Origin: Aphelocoma coerulescens
Lineage: Eukaryota > Chordata > Aves > Passeriformes > Corvidae
DNA length: 64,000 nt
Direction of reading: 5' to 3'
NCBI RefSeq assembly: GCF_041296385.1
Contig: NW_027183949.1
Location: 2,330,501-2,394,500 of the forward strand
Both the position numbers and the translations under genes were made by a program. The notes under the pieces were generated by a model that was given only the letters and a program-made list of their open reading frames with translations, did not search any database and was not told the origin of the DNA. Positions within the stretch are counted from its first letter, which is position 1, and every line of letters starts with the position of its first letter. Shown piece after piece: positions 1-8,923 of this stretch.

Positions 1-122
1 CGGTGCCGCAGCCTGTTGTGCACAATTTATATGCTGATAAGAGAAGGGGGTGCTTTTGCAACGTTTTCCTTCCTGACACTTCTGTCTCTGTGAGCTTTAG
101 CTGCTTGGACTCAGGGATACCG

Positions 123-131
123 AAGGTATGT
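123..131 (+). promoter_or_regulatory. Donor-like splice motif AAG/GTATGT
   Basis: Good match to the vertebrate 5' splice consensus with the exon edge after 125. Offset 128 is A in most units but G in U3, U4, U5, U8, U9 and U10, giving GTGTGT, still an acceptable donor. No transcript evidence is available from sequence alone. Confidence 0.2.
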
Positions 132-316
132 GAAAGTGACTGGGATGCGAGAATCATGTTGCACAGGGAACAGGGAAGGTCAGCAAATGTTTCCTGTCCT
201 GGCACATCTCTCAGTCTGAACTGCAGCTGCAGATGCTTCACTTCCGCCAAGGACTCTGCCACCTTGAGAGAAGGATGCGCTCTATGGAGTTGAGAAAGAA
301 AGTGCGTCTCACTAGC

Positions 317-336
317 TTCTTTCCTCTACTTCATAG
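317..336 (+). promoter_or_regulatory. Acceptor-like pyrimidine tract ending TTCATAG
   Basis: A pyrimidine-rich run ending in TAG resembles a 3' splice site. The 5-bp deletion of U17 and U22 removes CCTCT (offsets 323-327) from inside this tract, weakening it in those two units. Inference only. Confidence 0.2.
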
Positions 337-608
337 ACAGCAAAGGGGCTATGAAAGGCAGCACTGGCTTTTTGTTCTAGGACTTCTTCTTTACAAGCAG
401 CTGCTGGATGTTTGGAAGGGGGTTTGGGATATGCAAAAATGAGAGGCTAAGATGGTAAGAGGGTAAGATGGAAGTCATCTGGCAAAAGCAGAGCTCACAA
501 AAGGGCCAGCTGAGAAAGCTCTTGCTGCCTACAACTTCAACTGCACCCCTCAAAGCAGCAGCACACACGCTGCTCTCGGCACTTTCCTTCTCAGCTCTAC
601 GCACCATC

Positions 609-1433
609 CTAAGCCTTGCCTCTCCCACACTCAGGATCCAAAGACAACGGCACCAGGGACTGCTCACACACTAAAGGCACCAGGACAAAAGGCTCACCAG
701 CTTGGCCTTTGCATTCCCGCTGACAGCTCCACAGCTTGAACCCAGAGAACTGCCTGCTGCCAACAGCCTTTCCAATCACTCTGAGCACCTCATGACAAGG
801 AGTGTGGGGAATGAATCTCCAGCAGCCTCCTGCCCCAGGCTGTCCCCCGGGAGCAGCCCTGCTCCAGGCCGTGACTGCCACCTGCACAGCCAAAGGACCC
901 AGAGCCGGTGTTACACACCACGGCTGTGCCTGGCACAGAGACACCAGTGGCCACACAAGTGGCCATGGCACTGTCCACACACAGTCCCTGCTGCTGCTCC
1001 CCCAGCCGCTGGCACCAACTCCCAGCCACCCACTCCTAAAGCCACGGGGCCCACTGGGACACTGCGGGGGCTCGTGGAAGCCAGCGGCCATTGTGACACA
1101 GCGGGGCTGCACAGAGCCCACGGTGCTTTGTGACCCGTGGCTCCCAGGAGAGCCTTTGTGATGCTGGGGAACTACAAGGAAGCCTGGCTCCTCTGTGACA
1201 CCACCACAGAAGCTCAGGGGAGCCCTGGAGACCGTGCTGATGCTATTGAACCTGATGCAACCCTGCCTCCTCTGTGACACCACAGAAGCTCTTGGAGCCC
1301 TGGAGACCGTGGTGATGCTATGGAACCTGATGCAACCCTGCCTCCTCTGTGACACCACAGAACCTCTGGGAGCTCTGGAGACCGTGCTGATGCTATGGAA
1401 CCTGATGCAACCCTGCCTCCACTGTGACACCAC
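609..1433 (-). other. Recurrent 274- or 249-codon open frame, minus strand, probably fortuitous
   Basis: The longest frame in the window starts inside the minisatellite and reads out through the 5' segment. Length varies only with the minisatellite and its frame (274 codons in U1, 249 in U2). The N-terminus is the minus-strand reading of the 75-bp monomer; the rest is rich in Trp, Cys, Gly and Pro with no recognisable domain. Plus-strand frames of 143 and 119 codons overlap it. A repeat period divisible by three explains the openness. Confidence 0.1.
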
Positions 1434-1641
1434 AGAAGCTCAGGGAGCCCTGGAGACTGTGGTGATGCTATGGAACCTGATGCAACCCTGCCTCCACTGT
1501 GACACCACAGAACCTCTGGGAGCCCTGGAGACCGTGCTGATGCTATGGAACCTGATGCAACCCTGCCTCCACTGTGACACCACAGAAGCTCGGGGAGCTC
1601 TGCAGACCGTGGGGATGCTGGCGAAGCTGACGGAACTCTGG
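1188..1641 (+). repeat. 75-bp minisatellite in U1, order F-A-P-Q-P-D
   Basis: Monomers start CTCCTCTGTGACACC or CTCCACTGTGACACC at 1188, 1267, 1342, 1417, 1492 and 1567. Classes follow the bases after GACACCACA: A is GAAGCTCTTGG, P is GAACCTCTGGG, Q is GAAGCTCAGGG, R is GAAGCTCAGGGG (76 bp), D is GAAGCTCGGGG (terminal, diverged). F is the first copy, 79 bp, with an extra ACC-type triplet, the R-type extra G, and usually CTATTGAACC in place of CTATGGAACC. The period is 3 x 25, so open frames run through it in several frames. Confidence 0.95.
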
Positions 1642-1653
1642 GCACCACAGTGA
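1195..1653 (+). other. Open frame through the minisatellite (25-residue repeats), probably fortuitous
   Basis: Each 75-bp monomer reads as a 25-residue repeat containing MLWNLMQPCL. The frame is 152 codons with five copies, 127 with four, 102 with three. In units with the 76-bp R monomer (U2, U7, U19, U23, U24, U26) the extra G shifts the frame and splits it into two overlapping frames. That would not be tolerated if the peptide mattered. A minus-strand frame of up to 202 codons overlaps it. Confidence 0.1.
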
Positions 1654-1681
1654 CGCTATGGAACCTGGTGGAACCGAGGGG

Positions 1682-1698
1682 CCACAGTGACACTGTGG
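1682..1698. other. 17-bp palindrome CCACAGTG-A-CACTGTGG
   Basis: Two perfect 8-bp inverted arms around one A. It recurs in each complete unit, 586 bp before the unit end (for example 3951-3967 in U2). It could form a short hairpin or be a dimeric protein site. No known factor site is recognised. Confidence 0.6.
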
Positions 1699-1778
1699 GG
1701 CCTTTTGGAAGCAACAGGACCCTGGTGGGAAGCCACGGGATGATTAATCCTGCACGAACCTGCTCCAGGTGGGCTCCT

Positions 1779-1796
1779 CTCTCCCGGCTTCCACAG
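1779..1796 (+). promoter_or_regulatory. Acceptor-like CTCTCTCCCGGCTTCCACAG before AATAAA
   Basis: A pyrimidine-rich tract ending in CAG at 1796 lies about 135 bp before the AATAAA. The two together have the spacing of a short terminal exon (about 1797 to 1955). It recurs in every complete unit. This is a pattern match without expression support. Confidence 0.2.
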
Positions 1797-1930
1797 GTGC
1801 TGCTAGGATCCCACTCCGGCACTGGCTTGGCACGGGCTCACGGCTTCCTTTGGCAATGGCTCTGCTCCAGGATGGCATGCTGCAGAGAATGCAGGTAGAT
1901 TTTGTGCTCACTCCTGGCATGCAGCTGGAC

Positions 1931-1936
1931 AATAAA
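1931..1936 (+). promoter_or_regulatory. Putative polyadenylation signal AATAAA, once per unit
   Basis: A canonical AATAAA hexamer in GGACAATAAAGCCTGATCC. It lies 337 bp before each unit end, starting at 1931, 4200, 6393, 8586, 10704, 12972, 15241, 17434, 19627, 21895, 24163, 26431, 28699, 30817, 33085, 35353, 37466, 39734, 42153, 44421, 46689, 48802, 51221, 53640, 55758, 58177, 60445 and 62563. A moderately G/T-rich stretch (TGTCCGGCTCTGGCATTGG in U1) follows about 25 bp later, as expected for a downstream element. Use is not shown; the hexamer alone is common by chance, but invariance and context make it worth noting. Confidence 0.4.
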
Positions 1937-1979
1937 GCCTGATCCAGCCCCCCCTCAGCATATGTCCGGCTCTGGCATT

Positions 1980-1989
1980 GGGGCGGGGC
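1980..1989 (+). promoter_or_regulatory. GC box (Sp1-type GGGGCGGGGC), once per unit
   Basis: A perfect GGGGCGGGGC decamer lies 43 bp after the AATAAA hexamer, starting 288 bp before each unit end (U1 1980, U2 4249, U3 6442 and so on). Sp1/KLF factors bind this consensus. If active it could start transcription toward the next unit. No strict TATA box is seen; the nearest T/A-rich motif (TTTATAT) is about 305 bp downstream. Confidence 0.35.
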
Positions 1990-2180
1990 AACTTTGGGAG
2001 CAGCCCCAGCCCTGCTCCTGCTCCCGGCTGGGCACCCAGCTGCTGGGACACAGGTGTGTCCTGATGCCACCGTCTACTCCTTTGAGAAGGGGAGGACAGA
2101 GTGCATCAGGGAGTTTGGTGTGGCTTACATGCGGCAAGGAGAAGGTGCAGCCCCAAACTGGCTTTCACTTCTAGAACCTT

Positions 2181-2561
2181 TTGCTATTGCGGGAGCAGCT
2201 GCTGGAGCTTTTCAACCGAGCTGCAAGAGTGAAAAGTGTGATGGCATGTCTATCTGAGAAGGAAGGTTCGGTGCCGCAGCCTGTTGTGCACAATTTATAT
2301 GCTGATAAGAGAAGGGGGTGCTTTTGCAACGTTTTCCTTCCTGACACTTCTGTCTCTGTGAGCTTTAGCTGCTTGGACTCAGGGATACCGAAGGTATGTG
2401 AAAGTGACTGGGATGCGAGAATCATGTTGCACAGGGAACAGGGAAGGTCAGCAAATGTTTCCTGTCCTGGCACATCTCTCAGTCTGAACTGCAGCTGCAG
2501 ATGCTTCACTTCCGCCAAGGACTCTGCCACCTTGAGAGAAGGATGCGCTCTATGGAGTTGA
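2181..2561 (+). other. Recurrent 126-codon open frame across the U1/U2 boundary, probably not coding
   Basis: This frame recurs in every unit and begins 88 bp before each unit boundary. No signal peptide, domain or family is recognised. Across copies I see five amino-acid-changing substitutions (Lys to Asn in U12, Pro to Leu in U27, Cys/Trp at offset 59, Val/Ile at offset 63, Ile/Val at offset 117) against one silent change (offset 128). That is the opposite of purifying selection. An overlapping 119-codon frame on the other strand is equally open. I list it only because it is one of the longer frames outside the minisatellite. Confidence 0.12.
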
Positions 2562-4537
2562 GAAAGAAAGTGCGTCTCACTAGCTTCTTTCCTCTACTTC
2601 ATAGACAGCAAAGGGGCTATGAAAGGCAGCACTGGCTTTTTGTTCTAGGACTTCTTCTTTACAAGCAGCTGCTGGATGTTTGGAAGGGGGTTTGGGATAT
2701 GCAAAAATGAGAGGCTAAGATGGTAAGAGGGTAAGATGGAAGTCATCTGGCAAAAGCAGAGCTCACAAAAGGGCCAGCTGAGAAAGCTCTTGCTGCCTAC
2801 AACTTCAACTGCACCCCTCAAAGCAGCAGCACACACGCTGCTCTCGGCACTTTCCTTCTCAGCTCTACGCACCATCCTAAGCCTTGCCTCTCCCACACTC
2901 AGGATCCAAAGACAACGGCACCAGGGACTGCTCACACACTAAAGGCACCAGGACAAAAGGCTCACCAGCTTGGCCTTTGCATTCCCGCTGACAGCTCCAC
3001 AGCTTGAACCCAGAGAACTGCCTGCTGCCAACAGCCTTTCCAATCACTCTGAGCACCTCATGACAAGGAGTGTGGGGAATGAATCTCCAGCAGCCTCCTG
3101 CCCCAGGCTGTCCCCCGGGAGCAGCCCTGCTCCAGGCCGTGACTGCCACCTGCACAGCCAAAGGACCCAGAGCCGGTGTTACACACCACGGCTGTGCCTG
3201 GCACAGAGACACCAGTGGCCACACAAGTGGCCATGGCACTGTCCACGCACAGTCCCTGCTGCTGCTCCCCCAGCCGCTGGCACCAACTCCCAGCCACCCA
3301 CTCCTAAAGCCACGGGGCCCACTGGGACACTGCGGGGGCTCGTGGAAGCCAGCGGCCATTGTGACACAGCGGGGCTGCACAGAGCCCACGGTGCTTTGTG
3401 ACCCGTGGCTCCCAGGAGAGCCTTTGTGATGCTGGGGAACTACAAGGAAGCCTGGCTCCTCTGTGACACCACCACAGAAGCTCAGGGGAGCCCTGGAGAC
3501 CGTGCTGATGCTATTGAACCTGATGCAACCCTGCCTCCTCTGTGACACCACAGAAGCTCTTGGAGCCCTGGAGACCGTGCTGATGCTATGGAACCTGATG
3601 CAACCCTGCCTCCTCTGTGACACCACAGAAGCTCAGGGGAGCCCTGGAGACCGTGCTGATGCTATGGAACCTGATGCAACCCTGCCTCCACTGTGACACC
3701 ACAGAAGCTCAGGGAGCCCTGGAGACTGTGGTGATGCTATGGAACCTGATGCAACCCTGCCTCCACTGTGACACCACAGAACCTCTGGGAGCCCTGGAGA
3801 CCGTGCTGATGCTATGGAACCTGATGCAACCCTGCCTCCACTGTGACACCACAGAAGCTCGGGGAGCTCTGCAGACCGTGGGGATGCTGGCGAAGCTGAC
3901 GGAACCCTGGGCACCACAGTGACGCTATGGAACCTGGTGGAACCGAGGGGCCACAGTGACACTGTGGGGCCTTTTGGAAGCAACAGGACCCTGGTGGGAA
4001 GCCACGGGATGATTAATCCTGCACGAACCTGCTCCAGGTGGGCTCCTCTCTCCCGGCTTCCACAGGTGCTGCTAGGATCCCACTCCGGCACTGGCTTGGC
4101 ACGGGCTCACGGCTTCCTTTGGCAATGGCTCTGCTCCAGGATGGCATGCTGCAGAGAATGCAGGTAGATTTTGTGCTCACTCCTGGCATGCAGCTGGACA
4201 ATAAAGCCTGATCCAGCCCCCCCTCAGCATATGTCCGGCTCTGGCATTGGGGCGGGGCAACTTTGGGAGCAGCCCCAGCCCTGCTCCTGCTCCCGGCTGG
4301 GCACCCAGCTGCTGGGACACAGGTGTGTCCTGATGCCACCGTCTACTCCTTTGAGAAGGGGAGGACAGAGTGCATCAGGGAGTTTGGTGTGGCTTACATG
4401 CGGCAAGGAGAAGGTGCAGCCCCAAACTGGCTTTCACTTCTAGAACCTTTTGCTATTGCGGGAGCAGCTGCTGGAGCTTTTCAACCGAGCTGCAAGAGTG
4501 AAAAGTGTGATGGCATGTCTATCTGAGAAGGAAGGTT
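2269..4537 (+). repeat. Macrosatellite unit U2 (2269 bp, 5 copies incl. 76-bp R)
   Basis: Alleles C59, A117, A128, T392, C870. It carries CACGCAC at 3245-3251 (CACACAC elsewhere), shared only with U7. Confidence 0.97.
3456..3910 (+). repeat. 75-bp minisatellite in U2, order F-A-R-Q-P-D
   Basis: The third copy is the 76-bp R class, which accounts for the extra base in the unit length. Confidence 0.93.
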
Positions 4538-6730
4538 CGGTGCCGCAGCCTGTTGTGCACAATTTATATGCTGATAAGAGAAGGGGGTGCTTTTGCAACG
4601 TTTTCCTTCCTGACACTTCTGTCTCTGTGAGCTTTAGCTGCTTGGACTCAGGGGTACCGAAGGTGTGTGAAAGTGACTGGGATGCGAGAATCATGTTGCA
4701 CAGGGAACAGGGAAGGTCAGCAAATGTTTCCTGTCCTGGCACATCTCTCAGTCTGAACTGCAGCTGCAGATGCTTCACTTCCGCCAAGGACTCTGCCACC
4801 TTGAGAGAAGGATGCGCTCTATGGAGTTGAGAAAGAAAGTGCGTCTCACTAGCTTCTTTCCTCTACTTCATAGACAGCAAAGGGGCTATGAAAGGCAGCA
4901 CTGGCTTTTTGTTCTAGGACTTCTTCTTTACAAGCAGCTGCTGGATGTTTGGAAGGGGGTTTGGGATATGCAAAAATGAGAGGCTAAGATGGTAAGAGGG
5001 TAAGATGGAAGTCATCTGGCAAAAGCAGAGCTCACAAAAGGGCCAGCTGAGAAAGCTCTTGCTGCCTACAACTTCAACTGCACCCCTCAAAGCAGCAGCA
5101 CACACGCTGCTCTCGGCACTTTCCTTCTCAGCTCTACGCACCATCCTAAGCCTTGCCTCTCCCACACTCAGGATCCAAAGACAACGGCACCAGGGACTGC
5201 TCACACACTAAAGGCACCAGGACAAAAGGCTCACCAGCTTGGCCTTTGCATTCCCGCTGACAGCTCCACAGCTTGAACCCAGAGAACTGCCTGCTGCCAA
5301 CAGCCTTTCCAATCACTCTGAGCACCTCATGACAAGGAGTGTGGGGAATGAATCTCCAGCAGCCTCCTGCCCCAGGCTGTCCCCCGGGAGCAGCCCTGCT
5401 CCAGGCTGTGACTGCCACCTGCACAGCCAAAGGACCCAGAGCCGGTGTTACACACCACGGCTGTGCCTGGCACAGAGACACCAGTGGCCACACAAGTGGC
5501 CATGGCACTGTCCACACACAGTCCCTGCTGCTGCTCCCCCAGCCGCTGGCACCAACTCCCAGCCACCCACTCCTAAAGCCACGGGGCCCACTGGGACACT
5601 GCGGGGGCTCGTGGAAGCCAGCGGCCATTGTGACACAGCGGGGCTGCACAGAGCCCACGGTGCTTTGTGACCCGTGGCTCCCAGGAGAGCCTTTGTGATG
5701 CTGGGGAACTACAAGGAAGCCTGGCTCCTCTGTGACACCACCACAGAAGCTCAGGGGAGCCCTGGAGACCGTGCTGATGCTATGGAACCTGATGCAACCC
5801 TGCCTCCTCTGTGACACCACAGAACCTCTGGGAGCCCTGGAGACCGTGCTGATGCTATGGAACCTGATGCAACCCTGCCTCCACTGTGACACCACAGAAG
5901 CTCAGGGAGCCCTGGAGACTGTGGTGATGCTATGGAACCTGATGCAACCCTGCCTCCACTGTGACACCACAGAACCTCTGGGAGCCCTGGAGACCGTGCT
6001 GATGCTATGGAACCTGATGCAACCCTGCCTCCACTGTGACACCACAGAAGCTCGGGGAGCTCTGCAGACCGTGGGGATGCTGGCGAAGCTGACGGAACCC
6101 TGGGCACCACAGTGACGCTATGGAACCTGGTGGAACCGAGGGGCCACAGTGACACTGTGGGGCCTTTTGGAAGCAACAGGACCCTGGTGGGAAGCCACGG
6201 GATGATTAATCCTGCACGAACCTGCTCCAGGTGGGCTCCTCTCTCCCGGCTTCCACAGGTGCTGCTAGGATCCCACTCCGGCACTGGCTTGGCACGGGCT
6301 CACGGCTTCCTTTGGCAATGGCTCTGCTCCAGGATGGCATGCTGCAGAGAATGCAGGTAGATTTTGTGCTCACTCCTGGCATGCAGCTGGACAATAAAGC
6401 CTGATCCAGCCCCCCCTCAGCATATGTCCGGCTCTGGCATTGGGGCGGGGCAACTTTGGGAGCAGCCCCAGCCCTGCTCCTGCTCCCGGCTGGGCACCCA
6501 GCTGCTGGGACACAGGTGTGTCCTGATGCCACCGTCTACTCCTTTGAGAAGGGGAGGACAGAGTGCATCAGGGAGTTTGGTGTGGCTTACATGCGGCAAG
6601 GAGAAGGTGCAGCCCCAAACTGGCTTTCACTTCTAGAACCTTTTGCTATTGCGGGAGCAGCTGCTGGAGCTTTTCAACCGAGCTGCAAGAGTGAAAAGTG
6701 TGATGGCATGTCTATCTGAGAAGGAAGGTT
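4538..6730 (+). repeat. Macrosatellite unit U3 (2193 bp, 4 copies)
   Basis: Alleles C59, G117, G128, T392, T870. Counterpart of U8. Confidence 0.97.
5725..6103 (+). repeat. 75-bp minisatellite in U3, order F-P-Q-P-D
   Basis: The first copy reads CTATGGAACC, not CTATTGAACC, so it looks like a fusion of an F start with an R body. Confidence 0.93.
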
Positions 6731-8923
6731 CGGTGCCGCAGCCTGTTGTGCACAATTTATATGCTGATAAGAGAAGGGGGTGCTTTTGGAACGTTTTCCT
6801 TCCTGACACTTCTGTCTCTGTGAGCTTTAGCTGCTTGGACTCAGGGGTACCGAAGGTGTGTGAAAGTGACTGGGATGCGAGAATCATGTTGCACAGGGAA
6901 CAGGGAAGGTCAGCAAATGTTTCCTGTCCTGGCACATCTCTCAGTCTGAACTGCAGCTGCAGATGCTTCACTTCCGCCAAGGACTCTGCCACCTTGAGAG
7001 AAGGATGCGCTCTATGGAGTTGAGAAAGAAAGTGCGTCTCACTAGCTTCTTTCCTCTACTTCATAGACAGCAAAGGGGCTATGAAAGGCAGCACTGGCTT
7101 TTTGTTCTAGGACTTCTTCTTTACAAGCAGCTGCTGGATGTTTGGAAGGGGGTTTGGGATATGCAAAAATGAGAGGCTAAGATGGTAAGAGGGTAAGATG
7201 GAAGTCATCTGGCAAAAGCAGAGCTCACAAAAGGGCCAGCTGAGAAAGCTCTTGCTGCCTACAACTTCAACTGCACCCCTCAAAGCAGCAGCACACACGC
7301 TGCTCTCGGCACTTTCCTTCTCAGCTCTACGCACCATCCTAAGCCTTGCCTCTCCCACACTCAGGATCCAAAGACAACGGCACCAGGGACTGCTCACACA
7401 CTAAAGGCACCAGGACAAAAGGCTCACCAGCTTGGCCTTTGCATTCCCGCTGACAGCTCCACAGCTTGAACCCAGAGAACTGCCTGCTGCCAACAGCCTT
7501 TCCAATCACTCTGAGCACCTCATGACAAGGAGTGTGGGGAATGAATCTCCAGCAGCCTCCTGCCCCAGGCTGTCCCCCGGGAGCAGCCCTGCTCCAGGCT
7601 GTGACTGCCACCTGCACAGCCAAAGGACCCAGAGCCGGTGTTACACACCACGGCTGTGCCTGGCACAGAGACACCAGTGGCCACACAAGTGGCCATGGCA
7701 CTGTCCACACACAGTCCCTGCTGCTGCTCCCCCAGCCGCTGGCACCAACTCCCAGCCACCCACTCCTAAAGCCACGGGGCCCACTGGGACACTGCGGGGG
7801 CTCGTGGAAGCCAGCGGCCATTGTGACACAGCGGGGCTGCACAGAGCCCACGGTGCTTTGTGACCCGTGGCTCCCAGGAGAGCCTTTGTGATGCTGGGGA
7901 ACTACAAGGAAGCCTGGCTCCTCTGTGACACCACCACAGAAGCTCAGGGGAGCCCTGGAGACCGTGCTGATGCTATGGAACCTGATGCAACCCTGCCTCC
8001 TCTGTGACACCACAGAACCTCTGGGAGCCCTGGAGACCGTGCTGATGCTATGGAACCTGATGCAACCCTGCCTCCACTGTGACACCACAGAAGCTCAGGG
8101 AGCCCTGGAGACTGTGGTGATGCTATGGAACCTGATGCAACCCTGCCTCCACTGTGACACCACAGAACCTCTGGGAGCCCTGGAGACCGTGCTGATGCTA
8201 TGGAACCTGATGCAACCCTGCCTCCACTGTGACACCACAGAAGCTCGGGGAGCTCTGCAGACCGTGGGGATGCTGGCGAAGCTGACGGAACCCTGGGCAC
8301 CACAGTGACGCTATGGAACCTGGTGGAACCGAGGGGCCACAGTGACACTGTGGGGCCTTTTGGAAGCAACAGGACCCTGGTGGGAAGCCACGGGATGATT
8401 AATCCTGCACGAACCTGCTCCAGGTGGGCTCCTCTCTCCCGGCTTCCACAGGTGCTGCTAGGATCCCACTCCGGCACTGGCTTGGCACGGGCTCACGGCT
8501 TCCTTTGGCAATGGCTCTGCTCCAGGATGGCATGCTGCAGAGAATGCAGGTAGATTTTGTGCTCACTCCTGGCATGCAGCTGGACAATAAAGCCTGATCC
8601 AGCCCCCCCTCAGCATATGTCCGGCTTTGGCATTGGGGCGGGGCAACTTTGGGAGCAGCCCCAGCCCTGCTCCTGCTCCCGGCTGGGCACCCAGCTGCTG
8701 GGACACAGGTGTGTCCTGATGCCACCGTCTACTCCTTTGAGAAGGGGAGGACAGAGTGCATCAGGGAGTTTGGTGTGGCTTACATGCGGCAAGGAGAAGG
8801 TGCAGCCCCAAACTGGCTTTCACTTCTAGAACCTTTTGCTATTGCGGGAGCAGCTGCTGGAGCTTTTCAACCGAGCTGCAAGAGTGAAAAGTGTGATGGC
8901 ATGTCTATCTGAGAAGGAAGGTT
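6731..8923 (+). repeat. Macrosatellite unit U4 (2193 bp, 4 copies)
   Basis: Alleles G59, G117, G128, T392, T870. A private C-to-T at 8627 (CCGGCTTTGG) is the only difference from U9 that I found. Confidence 0.97.
7918..8296 (+). repeat. 75-bp minisatellite in U4, order F-P-Q-P-D
   Basis: Same fused first copy as in U3, U8 and U9. Confidence 0.93.

Larger units (their letters stand above)
1..1187. other. 5' segment of unit U1, no gene recognised
   Basis: This segment recurs in every unit and holds no internal tandem repeat until about 1126. Visible landmarks are a TTTATAT motif (26-32), a donor-like AAG/GTATGT (123-131), a 12-bp palindrome CTGCAGCTGCAG (221-232), an acceptor-like pyrimidine tract ending in TAG (317-336), donor-like GTAAG motifs near 455-475, an acceptor-like TTCCTTCTCAG ending at 594, and a BamHI site (634-639). 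From about 1126 to 1187 the sequence resembles a decayed copy of the 75-bp monomer (CTTTGTGAC for CTCTGTGAC, then GTGATGCTGGGGAAC for GTGATGCTATGGAAC). No protein family is recognised on either strand. Confidence 0.8.
1..2268 (+). repeat. Macrosatellite unit U1 (2268 bp, 5 minisatellite copies)
   Basis: Reference unit for offsets. Alleles C59, A117, A128, T392, C870. It shares with U6 a rare change in the terminal minisatellite copy (GGAACTCTGGG near 1633, where other units read GGAACCCTGGG), marking it as the counterpart of U6 in the 11,041-bp duplication. Confidence 0.97.
1642..2268. other. 3' segment of unit U1, no gene recognised
   Basis: The first hundred bases look like further decayed minisatellite (GACGCTATGGAACCTGG at about 1652 matches the monomer core). 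They are followed by unique sequence with an acceptor-like CCACAG (1791-1796), a second BamHI site (1806-1811), AATAAA (1931-1936) and a GC box (1980-1989). The last 280 bases show no recognised motif. The segment is nearly invariant across all complete units. The changes I noticed are C-to-T at 8627 in U4 and G-to-A at 44333 in U20. Confidence 0.75.

Noticed and set aside
26..32. TATA box TTTATAT paired with the GC box of the previous unit
   Set aside because: It is not a strict TATA consensus and lies about 305 bp from the GC box, too far for a simple core promoter. Kept only as a landmark.
609..1433. A 274-codon minus-strand frame as a real gene
   Set aside because: It begins inside the minisatellite, overlaps plus-strand open frames, has no recognisable domain, and its length follows minisatellite copy number and the extra G.
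1188..1641. CRISPR array
   Set aside because: The repeats abut with no spacers, the monomer is 75 bp, there are no cas genes, and the DNA is eukaryotic in character.
1195..1653. A repeat protein made of 25-residue repeats
   Set aside because: The period of 75 is divisible by three, so frames stay open on both strands. The R monomer shifts the frame in six units, and there is no plausible start context or family match.
1931..1990. Retroviral long terminal repeat ending (AATAAA with nearby promoter-like box)
   Set aside because: No primer-binding site, polypurine tract, gag/pol/env coding or target-site duplication is visible anywhere in a full unit.
2261..2285. CENP-B box near GGTTCGGTGCCGCAGCC
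   Set aside because: The TTCG start matches, but the required A and CGGG positions do not, so centromere identity is not supported by this motif.
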